DNA of 64,000 nucleotides. Source: Tsukamurella sputi. GTDB lineage: Bacteria; Actinomycetota; Actinomycetes; Mycobacteriales; Mycobacteriaceae. The first letter of the stretch is position 1; each line of letters starts with the position of its first letter. Where the stretch lies: the NCBI RefSeq assembly GCF_007858445.1, contig NZ_VIGV01000003.1:186001-250000 (forward strand), given 5' to 3'. Position numbers and translations under genes: made by a program. The notes beneath the pieces were generated by a model, which ran no database searches, had not been told where the DNA came from, and saw only the letters and a list, made by a program, of their open reading frames with translations. Shown here piece after piece: positions 1 to 8,181 of the stretch.

Positions 1-23
1 GCAAACGCCCCCGATAGCGAATT

Positions 24-53
24 GTTCACCCACTCACCGATTTATGTTCATTC
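24..53 (+). promoter_or_regulatory. Pho-box-like repeats upstream of alkaline phosphatase
   Basis: GTTCACC (24-30), CTCACC (33-38) and GTTCATTC (46-53) form imperfect direct repeats just upstream of the phosphatase start at 74. GTTCACC-type repeats are the typical binding sites of PhoP/RegX3-type phosphate-starvation regulators in actinobacteria. The position before a phosphatase gene is what such a site would predict. It is a motif match read by eye, and the window edge cuts off the rest of the promoter. Confidence 0.45.
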
Positions 54-73
54 GCGCATGTTTCGCTGCAGCA

Positions 74-1543
74 ATGACGAATCTCGGTAGCGGAAAAGCC
101 CGGACGGCGTTCGCAGTCAGCGCGGTCGCGGTGCTCGGCGTGGTCGCGGCGTGCGGCAGCAATGACAGTGGTCCCGGCACCTCGGGCGACACGGCGTCGA
201 AGGTGGAGATCAACCGCCAGGCGGCGGGCGACATCACGACCCACGGCGGCGCGAAGCGCCTCGCGGGCGACCAGACGCAGGCGATCGCCGAGTCGATCCA
301 GCGCTCGAAGGCCAAGAACGTGATCCTGGTGATCGGCGACGGCACCGCCAACCAGGAGCTCACCCTCGCGCGGAACTACCAGTGGGGCGCGGGCGGCCAG
401 ATCCCGGGCATCGACCAGCTGCCGCTGTCGGGCGACTACACCACGTACGCGCTCGACAAGAAGACGCGCAAGCCCGACTACACCACCGATTCGGCGGCGT
501 CCGGCTCGGCGTGGGCTACCGGCACCAAGACCTACAACGGCGCCGTCGGCGTCGACATCGACGGCAAGCCCCAGCGCTCGATCCTCGAGATCGCCAAGGC
601 CAACGGCCGCAAGACGGGCAACGTGACCACCACCGAGCTGCAGGACGCCACCCCGGCCGTCCAGGTCGCGCACGTCGCGCAGCGCAAGTGCTACGGCCCC
701 GTCGAGACCAAGGAGAAGTGCTCCTCCGACGCGCTCGGCAACGGCGGCCTCGGCTCGATCACCGAGCAGCTCCTCGCGGCCCGCGCCGACGTCACCCTCG
801 GTGGCGGCTGGAAGACCTTCCAGCAGACCGCCGACGCCGGCGAGTACAACGGCAAGACCCTCGAGGTGCAGGCCAAGGAGCGCGGCTACCAGATCATCCG
901 GTCGGGTGCGGAGCTCGACGGGATCAAGGAGGCGAACCAGGACAAGCCCCTGCTCGGTGTCTTCGCCGACGGCAACCTGCCCCGCCTGTGGGGCAAGGCC
1001 ACCGCGACCAAGGGCGGCGGCAAGGAGCCGGCCATCACCTGCTCGGACAACCCCGAGTTCGGCGCCACCCCCAAGCTCGGCTCGCTGACCAAGAAGGCCA
1101 TCGACCTGCTCAAGGGCGACAAGGGCTTCTTCCTGCAGGTCGAGTCCGGCTCGGTCGACAAGGCCAACCACGACGCCGACCCCTGCGGCCAGATCGGTGA
1201 GACCGTCCAGCTGTCGGACGCGGTGACCGCTGCGCTCGAGTTCGCGAAGAAGGACAAGGACACCCTGGTCATCGTCACCGGCGACCACGCGCACACCAGC
1301 CAGATCATCGAGACCGGCTCGGACACCCCCGGCCTGACGCGCACGCTGAACACCAAGGACGGCGGCCTGCTGACCGTCAACTACGGCACGTCGCTCGACC
1401 CGGGCGAGGAGCAGCACACCGGCGGCCAGGTCCGCATCGCGGCCTACGGTCCGGGTTCCGCCAACGTCGTGGGCGTGACCGACCAGACCGACCCGTTCTT
1501 CTACATCACGGACGTGCTCGGCCTGGACCGCGACAAGAAGTAG
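74..1543 (+). CDS. phoA: Secreted alkaline phosphatase, lipoprotein (PhoA family)
   Basis: Hydrolyses phosphate monoesters outside the cytoplasm and is normally induced by phosphate limitation. The protein has 489 residues from the ATG at 74; an earlier in-frame ATG at 44 would place extra residues before the signal peptide and fall in the Pho-box-like repeats, so 74 is preferred. The N-terminus has a basic stretch, a hydrophobic core and a lipobox ending VVAAC, so it is probably a membrane-anchored lipoprotein. Family motifs are present in order: VIGDG (metal-binding Asp), TDSAAS with the nucleophile Ser near residue 140, VESGSVDKANH, VTGDHAHT and QHTGGQV. These cover the two-zinc, one-magnesium site, so it should be active. 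The last codons lie in a 58-bp tandem repeat that continues past the stop. Confidence 0.93.
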   Translation: MTNLGSGKARTAFAVSAVAVLGVVAACGSNDSGPGTSGDTASKVEINRQAAGDITTHGGAKRLAGDQTQAIAESIQRSKAKNVILVIGDGTANQELTLARNYQWGAGGQIPGIDQLPLSGDYTTYALDKKTRKPDYTTDSAASGSAWATGTKTYNGAVGVDIDGKPQRSILEIAKANGRKTGNVTTTELQDATPAVQVAHVAQRKCYGPVETKEKCSSDALGNGGLGSITEQLLAARADVTLGGGWKTFQQTADAGEYNGKTLEVQAKERGYQIIRSGAELDGIKEANQDKPLLGVFADGNLPRLWGKATATKGGGKEPAITCSDNPEFGATPKLGSLTKKAIDLLKGDKGFFLQVESGSVDKANHDADPCGQIGETVQLSDAVTAALEFAKKDKDTLVIVTGDHAHTSQIIETGSDTPGLTRTLNTKDGGLLTVNYGTSLDPGEEQHTGGQVRIAAYGPGSANVVGVTDQTDPFFYITDVLGLDRDKK

Positions 1544-1659
1544 GAGCGCGCGGCCGTTCGGTCATCACGACGTGCTCGGCCTGGACCGCGACAAGAAGTA
1601 GGAGCGCGCGGCCGTTCGGTCATCACGACGTGCTCGGCCTGGATCGCGACAAGGAGTAG
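1504..1659 (+). repeat. 58-bp tandem repeat, about 2.7 copies, at the 3' end of phoA
   Basis: The unit beginning GACGTGCTCGGCCTGG recurs at 1511, 1569 and 1627, exactly 58 bp apart. Copy 1 contains the last codons and stop of phoA. Copy 2 is almost identical but lacks one G near its start. Copy 3 stops after the duplicated TAG at 1657-1659 and differs by a few substitutions (GATCGC, AAGGAG). The duplicated gene ends are therefore outside the open frame. It looks like a recent slippage or tandem duplication. Confidence 0.95.
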
Positions 1660-1683
1660 CCCACTGGGACACGCAGAGCCCAC

Positions 1684-1730
1684 CCGCGAGCCGCGGCCCC
1701 CGGAATCCCCGGGAGTCGCGGCTCGCGGCT
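1684..1730 (+). terminator. Hairpin terminator after phoA
   Basis: GCGAGCCGCG (1686-1695) pairs perfectly with CGCGGCTCGC (1717-1726), and the stem extends outward with one mismatch. A smaller CCCCGG/CCGGGG-type stem sits in the loop. A short CTTTC follows rather than a strong U tract. It probably ends phoA transcription. Confidence 0.6.
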
Positions 1731-1799
1731 TTCGTCCACCTCGGTCGACGGTGTCCCGCTACCGTGGGTGCAGACGCAAACGTCAGGGGGAGAAGAGAC

Positions 1800-2384
1800 A
1801 TGTATCCGCAGGCAGTACCCGTTCCGCGCATCCATCGCGCACTCGCACTGATCCAGGCGATGATCGCCGCCCTCACTCTGGTGGGGCTGGTGATCTGGTG
1901 GATGGCCTCCTACCCGTCGGTCGACGACTACGAGCACTCCGATCTGGGCAACGGCGCGATGGTCTTCTTCCTGATCGCGCCGGCGCTGCTCCTGTTGCTC
2001 CTCCTGTTGGTGCCGCTGATCGGACTGGCGGTCTTCGTCGCGCGCGGCTCGCTGCCCGCCCGCGTCGCGAGTTGCTGCATCTGGAGCGTTCTGATGCTGG
2101 CGGGCCTCGTCGCGGTGCAGGTGCACCCCGCGTACGTCCTCGTCCTGTTCGTCTCGTTCTGCATGCTGCTGGCGCTCTCCTTCGCGGGGCGCCTCGGCGG
2201 CGGTCCGGTCCCTCCGCCCCCGCCCGCGCCCGGTCCGGGGCGGTTCGCGCCCCCGGCTCCGCCGTACCCGACGGGGCAGTTCCCGGCGGTCCCGCTGTTC
2301 CCGACGGGACAGTTCCCGACCGCACCGTCGAACCCGTCCGGGCAGTTCCCCGCGATCCCGCCGCAGGACGAGAAGCGGTCGTGA
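1800..2384 (+). CDS. Small membrane protein with proline-rich tail (unknown function)
   Basis: The protein has 194 residues from the ATG at 1800, chosen because a strong AGGGGGAGAAG ribosome-binding site lies just before it. It has about four hydrophobic segments (roughly residues 12-32, 47-75, 83-103 and 107-125). A cytoplasmic or exported tail rich in Pro and Gly follows, with three near-repeats of the form (Y/F/S)P(T/S)GQFP. I do not recognise a family with a known activity. Proline-rich tails of this kind are common in actinobacterial membrane proteins. It lies 90 bp upstream of dnaX on the same strand, but a structured spacer separates them. Confidence 0.75.
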   Translation: MYPQAVPVPRIHRALALIQAMIAALTLVGLVIWWMASYPSVDDYEHSDLGNGAMVFFLIAPALLLLLLLLVPLIGLAVFVARGSLPARVASCCIWSVLMLAGLVAVQVHPAYVLVLFVSFCMLLALSFAGRLGGGPVPPPPPAPGPGRFAPPAPPYPTGQFPAVPLFPTGQFPTAPSNPSGQFPAIPPQDEKRS

Positions 2385-2396
2385 TCGGGAGGCGCG

Positions 2397-2461
2397 CCGG
2401 CAGGTGCTCCGGTCGCGAGGACGGCACCGGAGCAAGCTGCGACGCTGTCGGACCCTGCCGG
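2397..2461 (+). other. Nested inverted repeats just upstream of dnaX
   Basis: CCGGCAGG (2397-2404) pairs with CCTGCCGG (2454-2461), enclosing TGCTCCGGT (2405-2413) paired with ACCGGAGCA (2426-2434). The outer stem ends about a dozen bases before the GTG start of dnaX. It could be a structured leader, a terminator for the upstream gene or a small RNA. From memory, some actinobacteria carry the SRP RNA gene near dnaX, but I could not find its conserved GGAAGGAAGC-like loop here, so I do not call it ffs. Confidence 0.5.
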
Positions 2462-2473
2462 TAGCCTGGCACC

Positions 2474-4774
2474 GTGGCTCTCTACCGCAAGTACCGTCCC
2501 GCGACGTTCGCCGAGGTCGTCGGGCAGGAGCACGTCACCGAGCCGCTGAGTACGGCGCTCGATTCGGGGCGTGTGAACCACGCCTACCTGTTCTCCGGCC
2601 CGCGCGGCTGCGGTAAGACCTCGTCGGCGCGCATCCTCGCGCGCTCGTTGAACTGCGAGCAGGGCCCCACCAGCACGCCGTGCGGCGTCTGCAACTCGTG
2701 CGTCGCACTGGCGCCCGGCGGCCCCGGCAACCTCGACGTCACGGAGATGGACGCGGCCAGCCACGGCGGCGTGGACGACGCGCGTGAACTGCGTGACCGC
2801 GCCTTCTACGCCCCGGCCGAGTCGCGCTACCGCGTCTTCATCGTGGACGAGGCGCACATGGTCACCCCGCAGGGCTTCAACGCGCTGCTGAAGATCGTGG
2901 AGGAGCCGCCGGAGCACCTCATCTTCATCTTCGCCACCACGGAGCCGGAGAAGGTGCTCACCACCATCCGCTCCCGCACGCACCACTACCCGTTCCGGCT
3001 GCTCGCGCCCAACGTGATGCGGCCGCTGCTGGAGAAGATCACCGGCGCCGAGCACGTCGCTGTCGAGCCGCAGGTCTACCCGCTGGTCATCCGTGCGGGT
3101 GGCGGCTCCCCGCGTGACTCGCTGTCGATCATGGACCAATTGCTGGCGGGCGCGGGCCCGGAGGGCGTCACCTACCAGCGTGCCCTCGGATTGCTGGGTG
3201 TCACCGACACCGCGCTCATCGACGCCGCCGTCGACGCACTCGCGACCGCCGACGGCGCGGCTCTCTTCGGCGCCGTCGAGAAGGTGATGGAGGCCGGGCA
3301 CGATCCGCGCCGCTTCGCCACCGACCTGCTCGAACGACTCCGGGACCTGATCCTCCTGCACACCGTCCCCGACGCCGCCGACCGCGGCCTCATCGACGTG
3401 CCGCAGGACGTGCTCGAGACGATGCGTGTGGAGGCCGCGAAGCTCGGCCTCGCCACCCTCACGCGGTGCGCCGAGGTCACGCACGCCTCGCTCGCCGAGA
3501 TGCGCGGCGCCACCTCGCCCCGCCTCCTCCTCGAGGTCATGTGCGCGCGCATGCTGCTGCCTGCCGCGGACGACTCGCAGGCCGCGCTGCTACAGCGCAT
3601 CGAGGCCCTGGAGCGCCGCCCGGCGGGTGCTCCCGTCGACGGTCCCGCCGCCGTGCCCGCGTCCGCCGCCCCGTCGACTGCTCCCGCGGCCCCCGCTCCG
3701 CAGTCCGACGGTGCGCCCGCCCGGTTCGTCCGGCCCAGCCAGCGTCAGGCGGAGGCGGGACCGGAAGCGGCCACGCGGCCTTCGGCCGCACCGGAGGCCC
3801 CCGCCGCACCGGAAGCGGCCACGCGGCCGTCCGCCGCGCCGGTCACCCCGCCCGAGGCTCCCGCGCCGCAGGCCGCGGGTGCCGAGCCCGCGGTCACGGC
3901 TGAGCCCGTCGAGTCCGAGCCGGTGCTGCACCGCCCCGAGCCGGATCCCGCGCCTGAGCCCGCCGCAGCCGCGGAGCCCGCCGCTCCCGCGCCGCAGCCC
4001 GAGCCGACCCCGCCCGCGCGCGTCGCTCAGGAACCGGCCGCCCCCGAGCCCGTGGCACCTCCGCGTGCGGCAGCCCCGGAGCAGCCCGCCCCGGAGCCCG
4101 AGTACCAGCCGGAGCCGGCCGCGGCGCCGGAACCCGCCCCTGCGCCGGCGGCATCGGCGGCCCCGTCGGGTCCCTCGGTGGAGGAGGTCCGTACGGCCTG
4201 GCCCAAGGTGCTCCGTGCGGTCAAGGACCGCAGCACGGTCACGTTCGCCCTGATGCCGAACGTCCAGGTGCTCGGCCTCGCGGGTGACACCCTGCATCTC
4301 GCGCTGCCGATCCCTGCACTTCTCGGCCGGTTCAGCGATCAGCAGCACGTGGGCAACCTGCGCGACGCGGTCCGGGAGGTCTTCGGCACGCAGTGGAACG
4401 TGGAGGTCGGCGACGGCAGCGGCGCTCGCCAGCAGGGCGCGCCCGCGGCGGCACCGCAACAGCAGCAGCGCACCGCCGCCGAGCCCCGCAAGGCTCCGCC
4501 CACGTTCGAGCGCCGCAGCCGCGCGGGCGATCAGCGCCCCGATCCGCGCCCCGCAGGACGGGAGAACCGCGCACCGTCGCACCACGACGACATTCCGCTC
4601 CCGCCCGAGCCGGACCCCGAGCCGGCGCCGGTCGAGGAGGTCTCCGAGGAGGAGATGATCGATGCCGCGCACCGCGAGGACGCCGCCTCGGGCGGCACCA
4701 GCGCGCCGCGCCGCGACCCGGACGAGATCGCTCTCGAGCTCCTCAAGAACGAACTCGGCGCCCGCCCCATCTGA
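2474..4774 (+). CDS. dnaX: DNA polymerase III subunits gamma and tau
   Basis: The clamp-loader ATPase loads the beta clamp and links polymerase cores to the helicase at the replication fork. The protein has 766 residues from a GTG start. The N-terminal AAA+ module has Walker A GPRGCGKTS (about 43-51), a four-Cys zinc site (Cys around 60-80, ending CGVCNSC), Walker B FIVDEAH and sensor 1 FATTEPEKV. A collar domain follows to about residue 370. Residues about 385-575 are a low-complexity Pro/Ala/Glu linker, longer than in E. coli but usual in actinobacteria. The tau-specific C-terminal region follows. No obvious slippery sequence for a shortened gamma form was noted. It converges on the methyltransferase gene 30 bp downstream. 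Confidence 0.97.
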   Translation: MALYRKYRPATFAEVVGQEHVTEPLSTALDSGRVNHAYLFSGPRGCGKTSSARILARSLNCEQGPTSTPCGVCNSCVALAPGGPGNLDVTEMDAASHGGVDDARELRDRAFYAPAESRYRVFIVDEAHMVTPQGFNALLKIVEEPPEHLIFIFATTEPEKVLTTIRSRTHHYPFRLLAPNVMRPLLEKITGAEHVAVEPQVYPLVIRAGGGSPRDSLSIMDQLLAGAGPEGVTYQRALGLLGVTDTALIDAAVDALATADGAALFGAVEKVMEAGHDPRRFATDLLERLRDLILLHTVPDAADRGLIDVPQDVLETMRVEAAKLGLATLTRCAEVTHASLAEMRGATSPRLLLEVMCARMLLPAADDSQAALLQRIEALERRPAGAPVDGPAAVPASAAPSTAPAAPAPQSDGAPARFVRPSQRQAEAGPEAATRPSAAPEAPAAPEAATRPSAAPVTPPEAPAPQAAGAEPAVTAEPVESEPVLHRPEPDPAPEPAAAAEPAAPAPQPEPTPPARVAQEPAAPEPVAPPRAAAPEQPAPEPEYQPEPAAAPEPAPAPAASAAPSGPSVEEVRTAWPKVLRAVKDRSTVTFALMPNVQVLGLAGDTLHLALPIPALLGRFSDQQHVGNLRDAVREVFGTQWNVEVGDGSGARQQGAPAAAPQQQQRTAAEPRKAPPTFERRSRAGDQRPDPRPAGRENRAPSHHDDIPLPPEPDPEPAPVEEVSEEEMIDAAHREDAASGGTSAPRRDPDEIALELLKNELGARPI

Positions 4775-4804
4775 TCGGGGCGAGCGCCGGGTCGCGGTGT
4801 CCTG

Positions 4805-6106
4805 CTAGGCGTTCCACCAGGGCCGCAGCGGCAGGTCGCCGGCTCCACCCTTCTCGTCGAGCTTCACCGCCAGGATCTGGTGCAGCTGGACGACGTTGCG
4901 CTCGAAGCCGAGTCGCGAACCCGCCATGTACAGGCCCCAGACGCGGGCGGTACCGAGACCGACCTCGGCGACGGCCTCGTCCCAGTTCTCGACGAGATTG
5001 CTGCACCACCCGGCGAGTGTGCGCGCGTAGTGCTCGCGGAGGTTCTCCTCGTGCCGCACCTCCATGCCGCCGATGTCCTGGATCGCGGCGATCACGCGGC
5101 CGGAGCCGGTGAGCTCACCGTCGGGGAAGACGTACCGGTCGATGAACTGGCCGCCCTTGCCCGACAGCTTGTTGTCGTGCCGCGTGATCGTGTGGTTCAG
5201 CAGCAGCCCGCCGGTCTTCAGCTTCTCGCGCAGCGACGTGAAGTACGACGGGTAGTTGTGCACGCCGATGTGCTCGGTGAGACCGATCGAGCTGATCGCG
5301 TCGAAGTCGCCCTCGGGCACGTCGCGGTAGTCGCTGTAGCGCACCTCGGCGAACTCGCCCAGGCCCTCGGCCTCGATCGCGGCCTGCGCCCACTGCGCCT
5401 GCTCCTTGGACAGGGTCGCGCCGATGGCGTGCACCCCACGGCGTGCCGCGTAGCGCACCATGCCGCCCCAGCCGCAGCCCACGTCCAGCAGCCGGTCGCC
5501 CGGCTTGAGCCGCAGCTTCTCGAAGACGAGGCGGTACTTGTTCTCCTGCGCCTCCTCCAGTGTCGCGTCGACGTTCGGATAGCAGGCACAGGTGTACGTC
5601 ATCGACGGGCCGAGCACCAGCTCGTAGAAGCGGTTGGAGACGTCGTAGTGGTGGTGGATGGCGTCGGCGTCGCGGGACTTGCTGTGCCGCAGCCCCTCCG
5701 CGATCCGGCGCCAGCGGGGGATCGCCTCCTGCGGCGGTGGCGCGATCGGGATCATGTGCTCGGCGCCCACGGAACGCGCGATCTGCGCGATCAGCTTCGG
5801 CCCGGGCTTGGCGAACTTCAGGTCGTCGGAGAGTGCGCGGAGCGCCTCGTACGGGTCTCCCGGGTGCGCGCCGGTGAGCTCCAAGTCGCCCGCGATGTAG
5901 GCGCGGGCGAGCCCCATGTCGCCGGGTGCCGTTGCGAGGTATGTGGTTCCGCGCGGGGTGAGCAGGTCGAGGCCGTAGGGCGCGTCGTCCGGCCCGGCCG
6001 ACGAGCCGTCGTAGGCCTTCACCCGGATGGCGAGCTTGCCGCCCGCCACCTTCTCGATGATCTCGGCGAGGCTGAGCTTGGGGAGATGCTCAGTGGATCG
6101 CGTCAA
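4805..6106 (-). CDS. tmsB: SAM-dependent fatty-acyl methyltransferase, tuberculostearic acid synthase type (cyclopropane synthase family)
   Basis: 433 residues of the cyclopropane fatty-acyl phospholipid synthase family. The SAM-binding motif is LLDVGCGWGG (about residue 205), and the family motifs HHHYDVSNRFYEL and SMTYTCACY are present. The start is a TTG at 6106 preceded by CAGGAGGC, which overlaps the end of the upstream gene. The gene lies 1 bp behind an FAD-linked oxidoreductase. This methyltransferase-plus-reductase pair matches the tms/bfa systems that methylenate C10 of an unsaturated phospholipid acyl chain and then reduce it to 10-methylstearate (tuberculostearic acid). That product is typical of mycolic-acid actinobacteria. 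The position matches Rv3720 in the mycobacterial gene order. A plain cyclopropane synthase remains possible. Confidence 0.85.
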   Translation of the reverse strand: MTRSTEHLPKLSLAEIIEKVAGGKLAIRVKAYDGSSAGPDDAPYGLDLLTPRGTTYLATAPGDMGLARAYIAGDLELTGAHPGDPYEALRALSDDLKFAKPGPKLIAQIARSVGAEHMIPIAPPPQEAIPRWRRIAEGLRHSKSRDADAIHHHYDVSNRFYELVLGPSMTYTCACYPNVDATLEEAQENKYRLVFEKLRLKPGDRLLDVGCGWGGMVRYAARRGVHAIGATLSKEQAQWAQAAIEAEGLGEFAEVRYSDYRDVPEGDFDAISSIGLTEHIGVHNYPSYFTSLREKLKTGGLLLNHTITRHDNKLSGKGGQFIDRYVFPDGELTGSGRVIAAIQDIGGMEVRHEENLREHYARTLAGWCSNLVENWDEAVAEVGLGTARVWGLYMAGSRLGFERNVVQLHQILAVKLDEKGGAGDLPLRPWWNA

Positions 6107-6107
6107 T

Positions 6108-7559
6108 TCACTGCCTCCTGACTGTCTTGTCGTACAGCCCCAGCAGACGATCGTCGGGGTCGTAACGGGACTTGTACTTCTCCAAGTGGATTCCGCCGTA
6201 GAGCTCGTCGAACTCGGCGCGCTCGTAGAAGGCCTCGGAGTAGAGGGACTTGTGTCCGCCCAGCTCCGACACCTTCTGCTCGATCAGGCGGTTCGCCCGG
6301 CCCTCGATCTGGCCGGGTTGCTTCGGTACCGCGGACCAGAAACCGATGTTGACGTAGGTCTCGCGGGGTTCCAAGGGGTAGAGCGGCCACGGCCGGTCCG
6401 GATCGGCACCGTCGGGAAGCGGATCCCGCAACCGCAACGGGCACAGCCAGATCGGCTCGATGGGGATCTCGGCGAGGAACCACTCGAGGAACTCGGTGGT
6501 CCTCGAGATGTGCACCTCGATGTCCTGCACCACGCGCTCGCCGGGCGGCTCGCCCTTGCGTGCGGCGAGCCTGTCGCCGATGTCCCAGCGTCGGTCCAGC
6601 GCCACCAGCTTCCAGTAGAAGCTGCTGCGCAGCAGGTGTTTCGGCCACAGGCGGCGAACCTTCGGGTTCTGCGCGCCGAAGGCGCGGGAGCACCAGAACC
6701 AGTCGGTGTCCCAGCGCCACAGGTAGTCGTGCGTCGTGAGCCGGTCGCGCGTGACCCCGTCCGGGTGCTGGATCGATCGGTAGAAGATCTCCCTGCCCGT
6801 GTAGTCGCTCAGCGGTCCGGGCTCATCGGTCTTGCGTCCGAGCACGAGGTAGGACTCGTCCGCGGAGAAGACCACCCCGTCGAGGTAGTCGACGCTCTCG
6901 CCCGTGTACTCGTGTGTGTCGACGACGGCGTTCATCGTCTCCTGCAGCGCATCCAGGCTGTGGAACCGCACGTGCCGCAGTTCCACGTATCGCCCGACGG
7001 GCTCCAGCTCGACCGTCAAGCGCGTCGAGTATCCCAGCGTGCCGTACGAATTCGGGAATCCGAAGAACAGGTCGGCGTGCGGGCCGCCCGGTGCCGCTGT
7101 CACGACCTCGCCGCTACCGGTGAGGATGTCCATCGACAGCACCGCCTCGTGCGGCAGTCCGGCCCGGAACGAACTCGACTCGATGCCCATGCCCGTCACC
7201 GCGCCACCGAGCGTGATCGTCTTGAGCTGCGGTACCACCGTCGGGGCGAGACCGAAGGGCAGCGTGGCCGCCACGAGGTCCTCGTAGGTGCACATGCCGC
7301 CCACGTCGGCGGTCCGTGCCTCGGGGTCGATCGCGATGACCGACGCGAGGCCGGAGACGTCGAGCCCGGGCGCATCGGTGGCGGCGCGGGCGCGGAACAG
7401 GTTGGAGGTCTTCTTGGCCAGGCGGACACGCGCGTTCGGCGGAATCGCGCGGTAGCTGGCGCGCAGCCGAGCGAGGCCCTCCTCGTAGGCGGCTTCGCCT
7501 GCGATCGGGACCGTCGACGGGGTTCGCGCCGGCGTTGCGTTGCGAGCACTCACGATCAT
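6108..7559 (-). CDS. tmsA: FAD-linked oxidoreductase, partner of the fatty-acyl methyltransferase
   Basis: 483 residues with a PP-loop/VAO-type FAD-binding domain (about residues 20-200, including a DVGGMCTYEDLV segment and GGAVTGMGIESSSF) and a C-terminal cap domain. It is the DprE1/DHCR24-like family found beside Cfa-type methyltransferases (Rv3719-like). Its inferred job is to reduce the 10-methylene intermediate to a 10-methyl fatty acid. The stop TGA is 1 bp before the TTG start of the methyltransferase, so the two are translated as an operon. The ATG at 7559 is preceded by GAGAGG. It is divergent from the SRPBCC gene, with a 135-bp shared promoter region. Confidence 0.85.
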   Translation of the reverse strand: MIVSARNATPARTPSTVPIAGEAAYEEGLARLRASYRAIPPNARVRLAKKTSNLFRARAATDAPGLDVSGLASVIAIDPEARTADVGGMCTYEDLVAATLPFGLAPTVVPQLKTITLGGAVTGMGIESSSFRAGLPHEAVLSMDILTGSGEVVTAAPGGPHADLFFGFPNSYGTLGYSTRLTVELEPVGRYVELRHVRFHSLDALQETMNAVVDTHEYTGESVDYLDGVVFSADESYLVLGRKTDEPGPLSDYTGREIFYRSIQHPDGVTRDRLTTHDYLWRWDTDWFWCSRAFGAQNPKVRRLWPKHLLRSSFYWKLVALDRRWDIGDRLAARKGEPPGERVVQDIEVHISRTTEFLEWFLAEIPIEPIWLCPLRLRDPLPDGADPDRPWPLYPLEPRETYVNIGFWSAVPKQPGQIEGRANRLIEQKVSELGGHKSLYSEAFYERAEFDELYGGIHLEKYKSRYDPDDRLLGLYDKTVRRQ

Positions 7560-7694
7560 CGACGCTATACCTCTCGGGCGCGACGCGCGCGGGCCGCTAC
7601 CGATTGGTTAGGCTGGCATCGAACCCGTCGGCGGTGCCGACACCCACGTCGCCGACCTGGTCGGGGGCACCGATACTCAGAGGATCGAAGTACG
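7560..7694. promoter_or_regulatory. Divergent promoter region between tmsA and the SRPBCC gene
   Basis: The 135-bp gap must hold both promoters. A TATAC at 7566-7570 on the tmsA side and an AGAGGATCG ribosome-binding site near 7679-7686 on the forward side are the only clear signals. GGTTAGGCT at 7606-7614 matches the centre of an IdeR box, but its flanks do not. Confidence 0.4.
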
Positions 7695-8144
7695 TTGGCC
7701 CAGGTAACCGCCACCAAGTCCACCACCATCGCCGCCGCGCCCGAGAAGGTCCTGGCCGCCATCGCCGACTACACCCGGCGCGCCGAGATCCTTCCCCCGA
7801 ACTACCGCGAGTACCGCGTCGTCGAGGGCGGGCAGGGCTCCGGCACCGTCGCCGAGTGGATCCTGCAGGCCACGGAGAAGCGCTCGCGCAACGTCCGCGC
7901 GACCGTCACCGTCGACGGCGCCACTGTCACCGAGACCGACGCGAACAGCTCGATGGTCACCACCTATCGTGCGGTCGCCGCCGACAGTGCCGGGGATGCG
8001 ACCACCGTCACGATCACCACCACGTGGCAGGGCGCGGGCGGAATCGGCGGCTTCTTCGAGAAGACCTTCGCGCCCAAGGGCCTCGGGCGGATCTACGACG
8101 AGCTGCTCACCAACCTCAAGGTGCAGGTCGAGTCCAACGGCTAG
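7695..8144 (+). CDS. SRPBCC (START-like) family protein
   Basis: 149 residues from a TTG start at 7695, placed by the upstream AGAGGATCG. The sequence runs from a short strand region (TATKSTTIAAAPEKV) through a PPNYREYRVVEGGQGSG segment to a C-terminal amphipathic helix. This is the helix-grip fold of the polyketide cyclase/SRPBCC superfamily, which binds hydrophobic ligands. The position corresponds to the Rv3718c slot beside the fatty-acid modification pair, so a lipid ligand is possible but not shown. It is divergent from tmsA. Confidence 0.8.
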   Translation: MAQVTATKSTTIAAAPEKVLAAIADYTRRAEILPPNYREYRVVEGGQGSGTVAEWILQATEKRSRNVRATVTVDGATVTETDANSSMVTTYRAVAADSAGDATTVTITTTWQGAGGIGGFFEKTFAPKGLGRIYDELLTNLKVQVESNG

Positions 8145-8181
8145 GCGTCCACGGCGGCACCGCGGGAGCCCCGTCGCACCG

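Noticed and set aside
44-73. Upstream ATG of phoA at 44
   Set aside because: It would put ten residues before the signal peptide and start inside the Pho-box-like repeats; 74 fits better.
2397-2461. SRP RNA gene (ffs) upstream of dnaX
   Set aside because: The conserved GGAAGGAAGC-type loop is missing; only nested hairpins are seen.
3600-4200. Pro/Ala/Glu repeats in dnaX as an inserted element
   Set aside because: Low-complexity linkers of this kind are normal in actinobacterial tau subunits.
7603-7621. IdeR box between tmsA and the SRPBCC gene
   Set aside because: Only the centre GGTTAGGCT matches; about 12 of 19 positions, and no iron-linked gene is adjacent.
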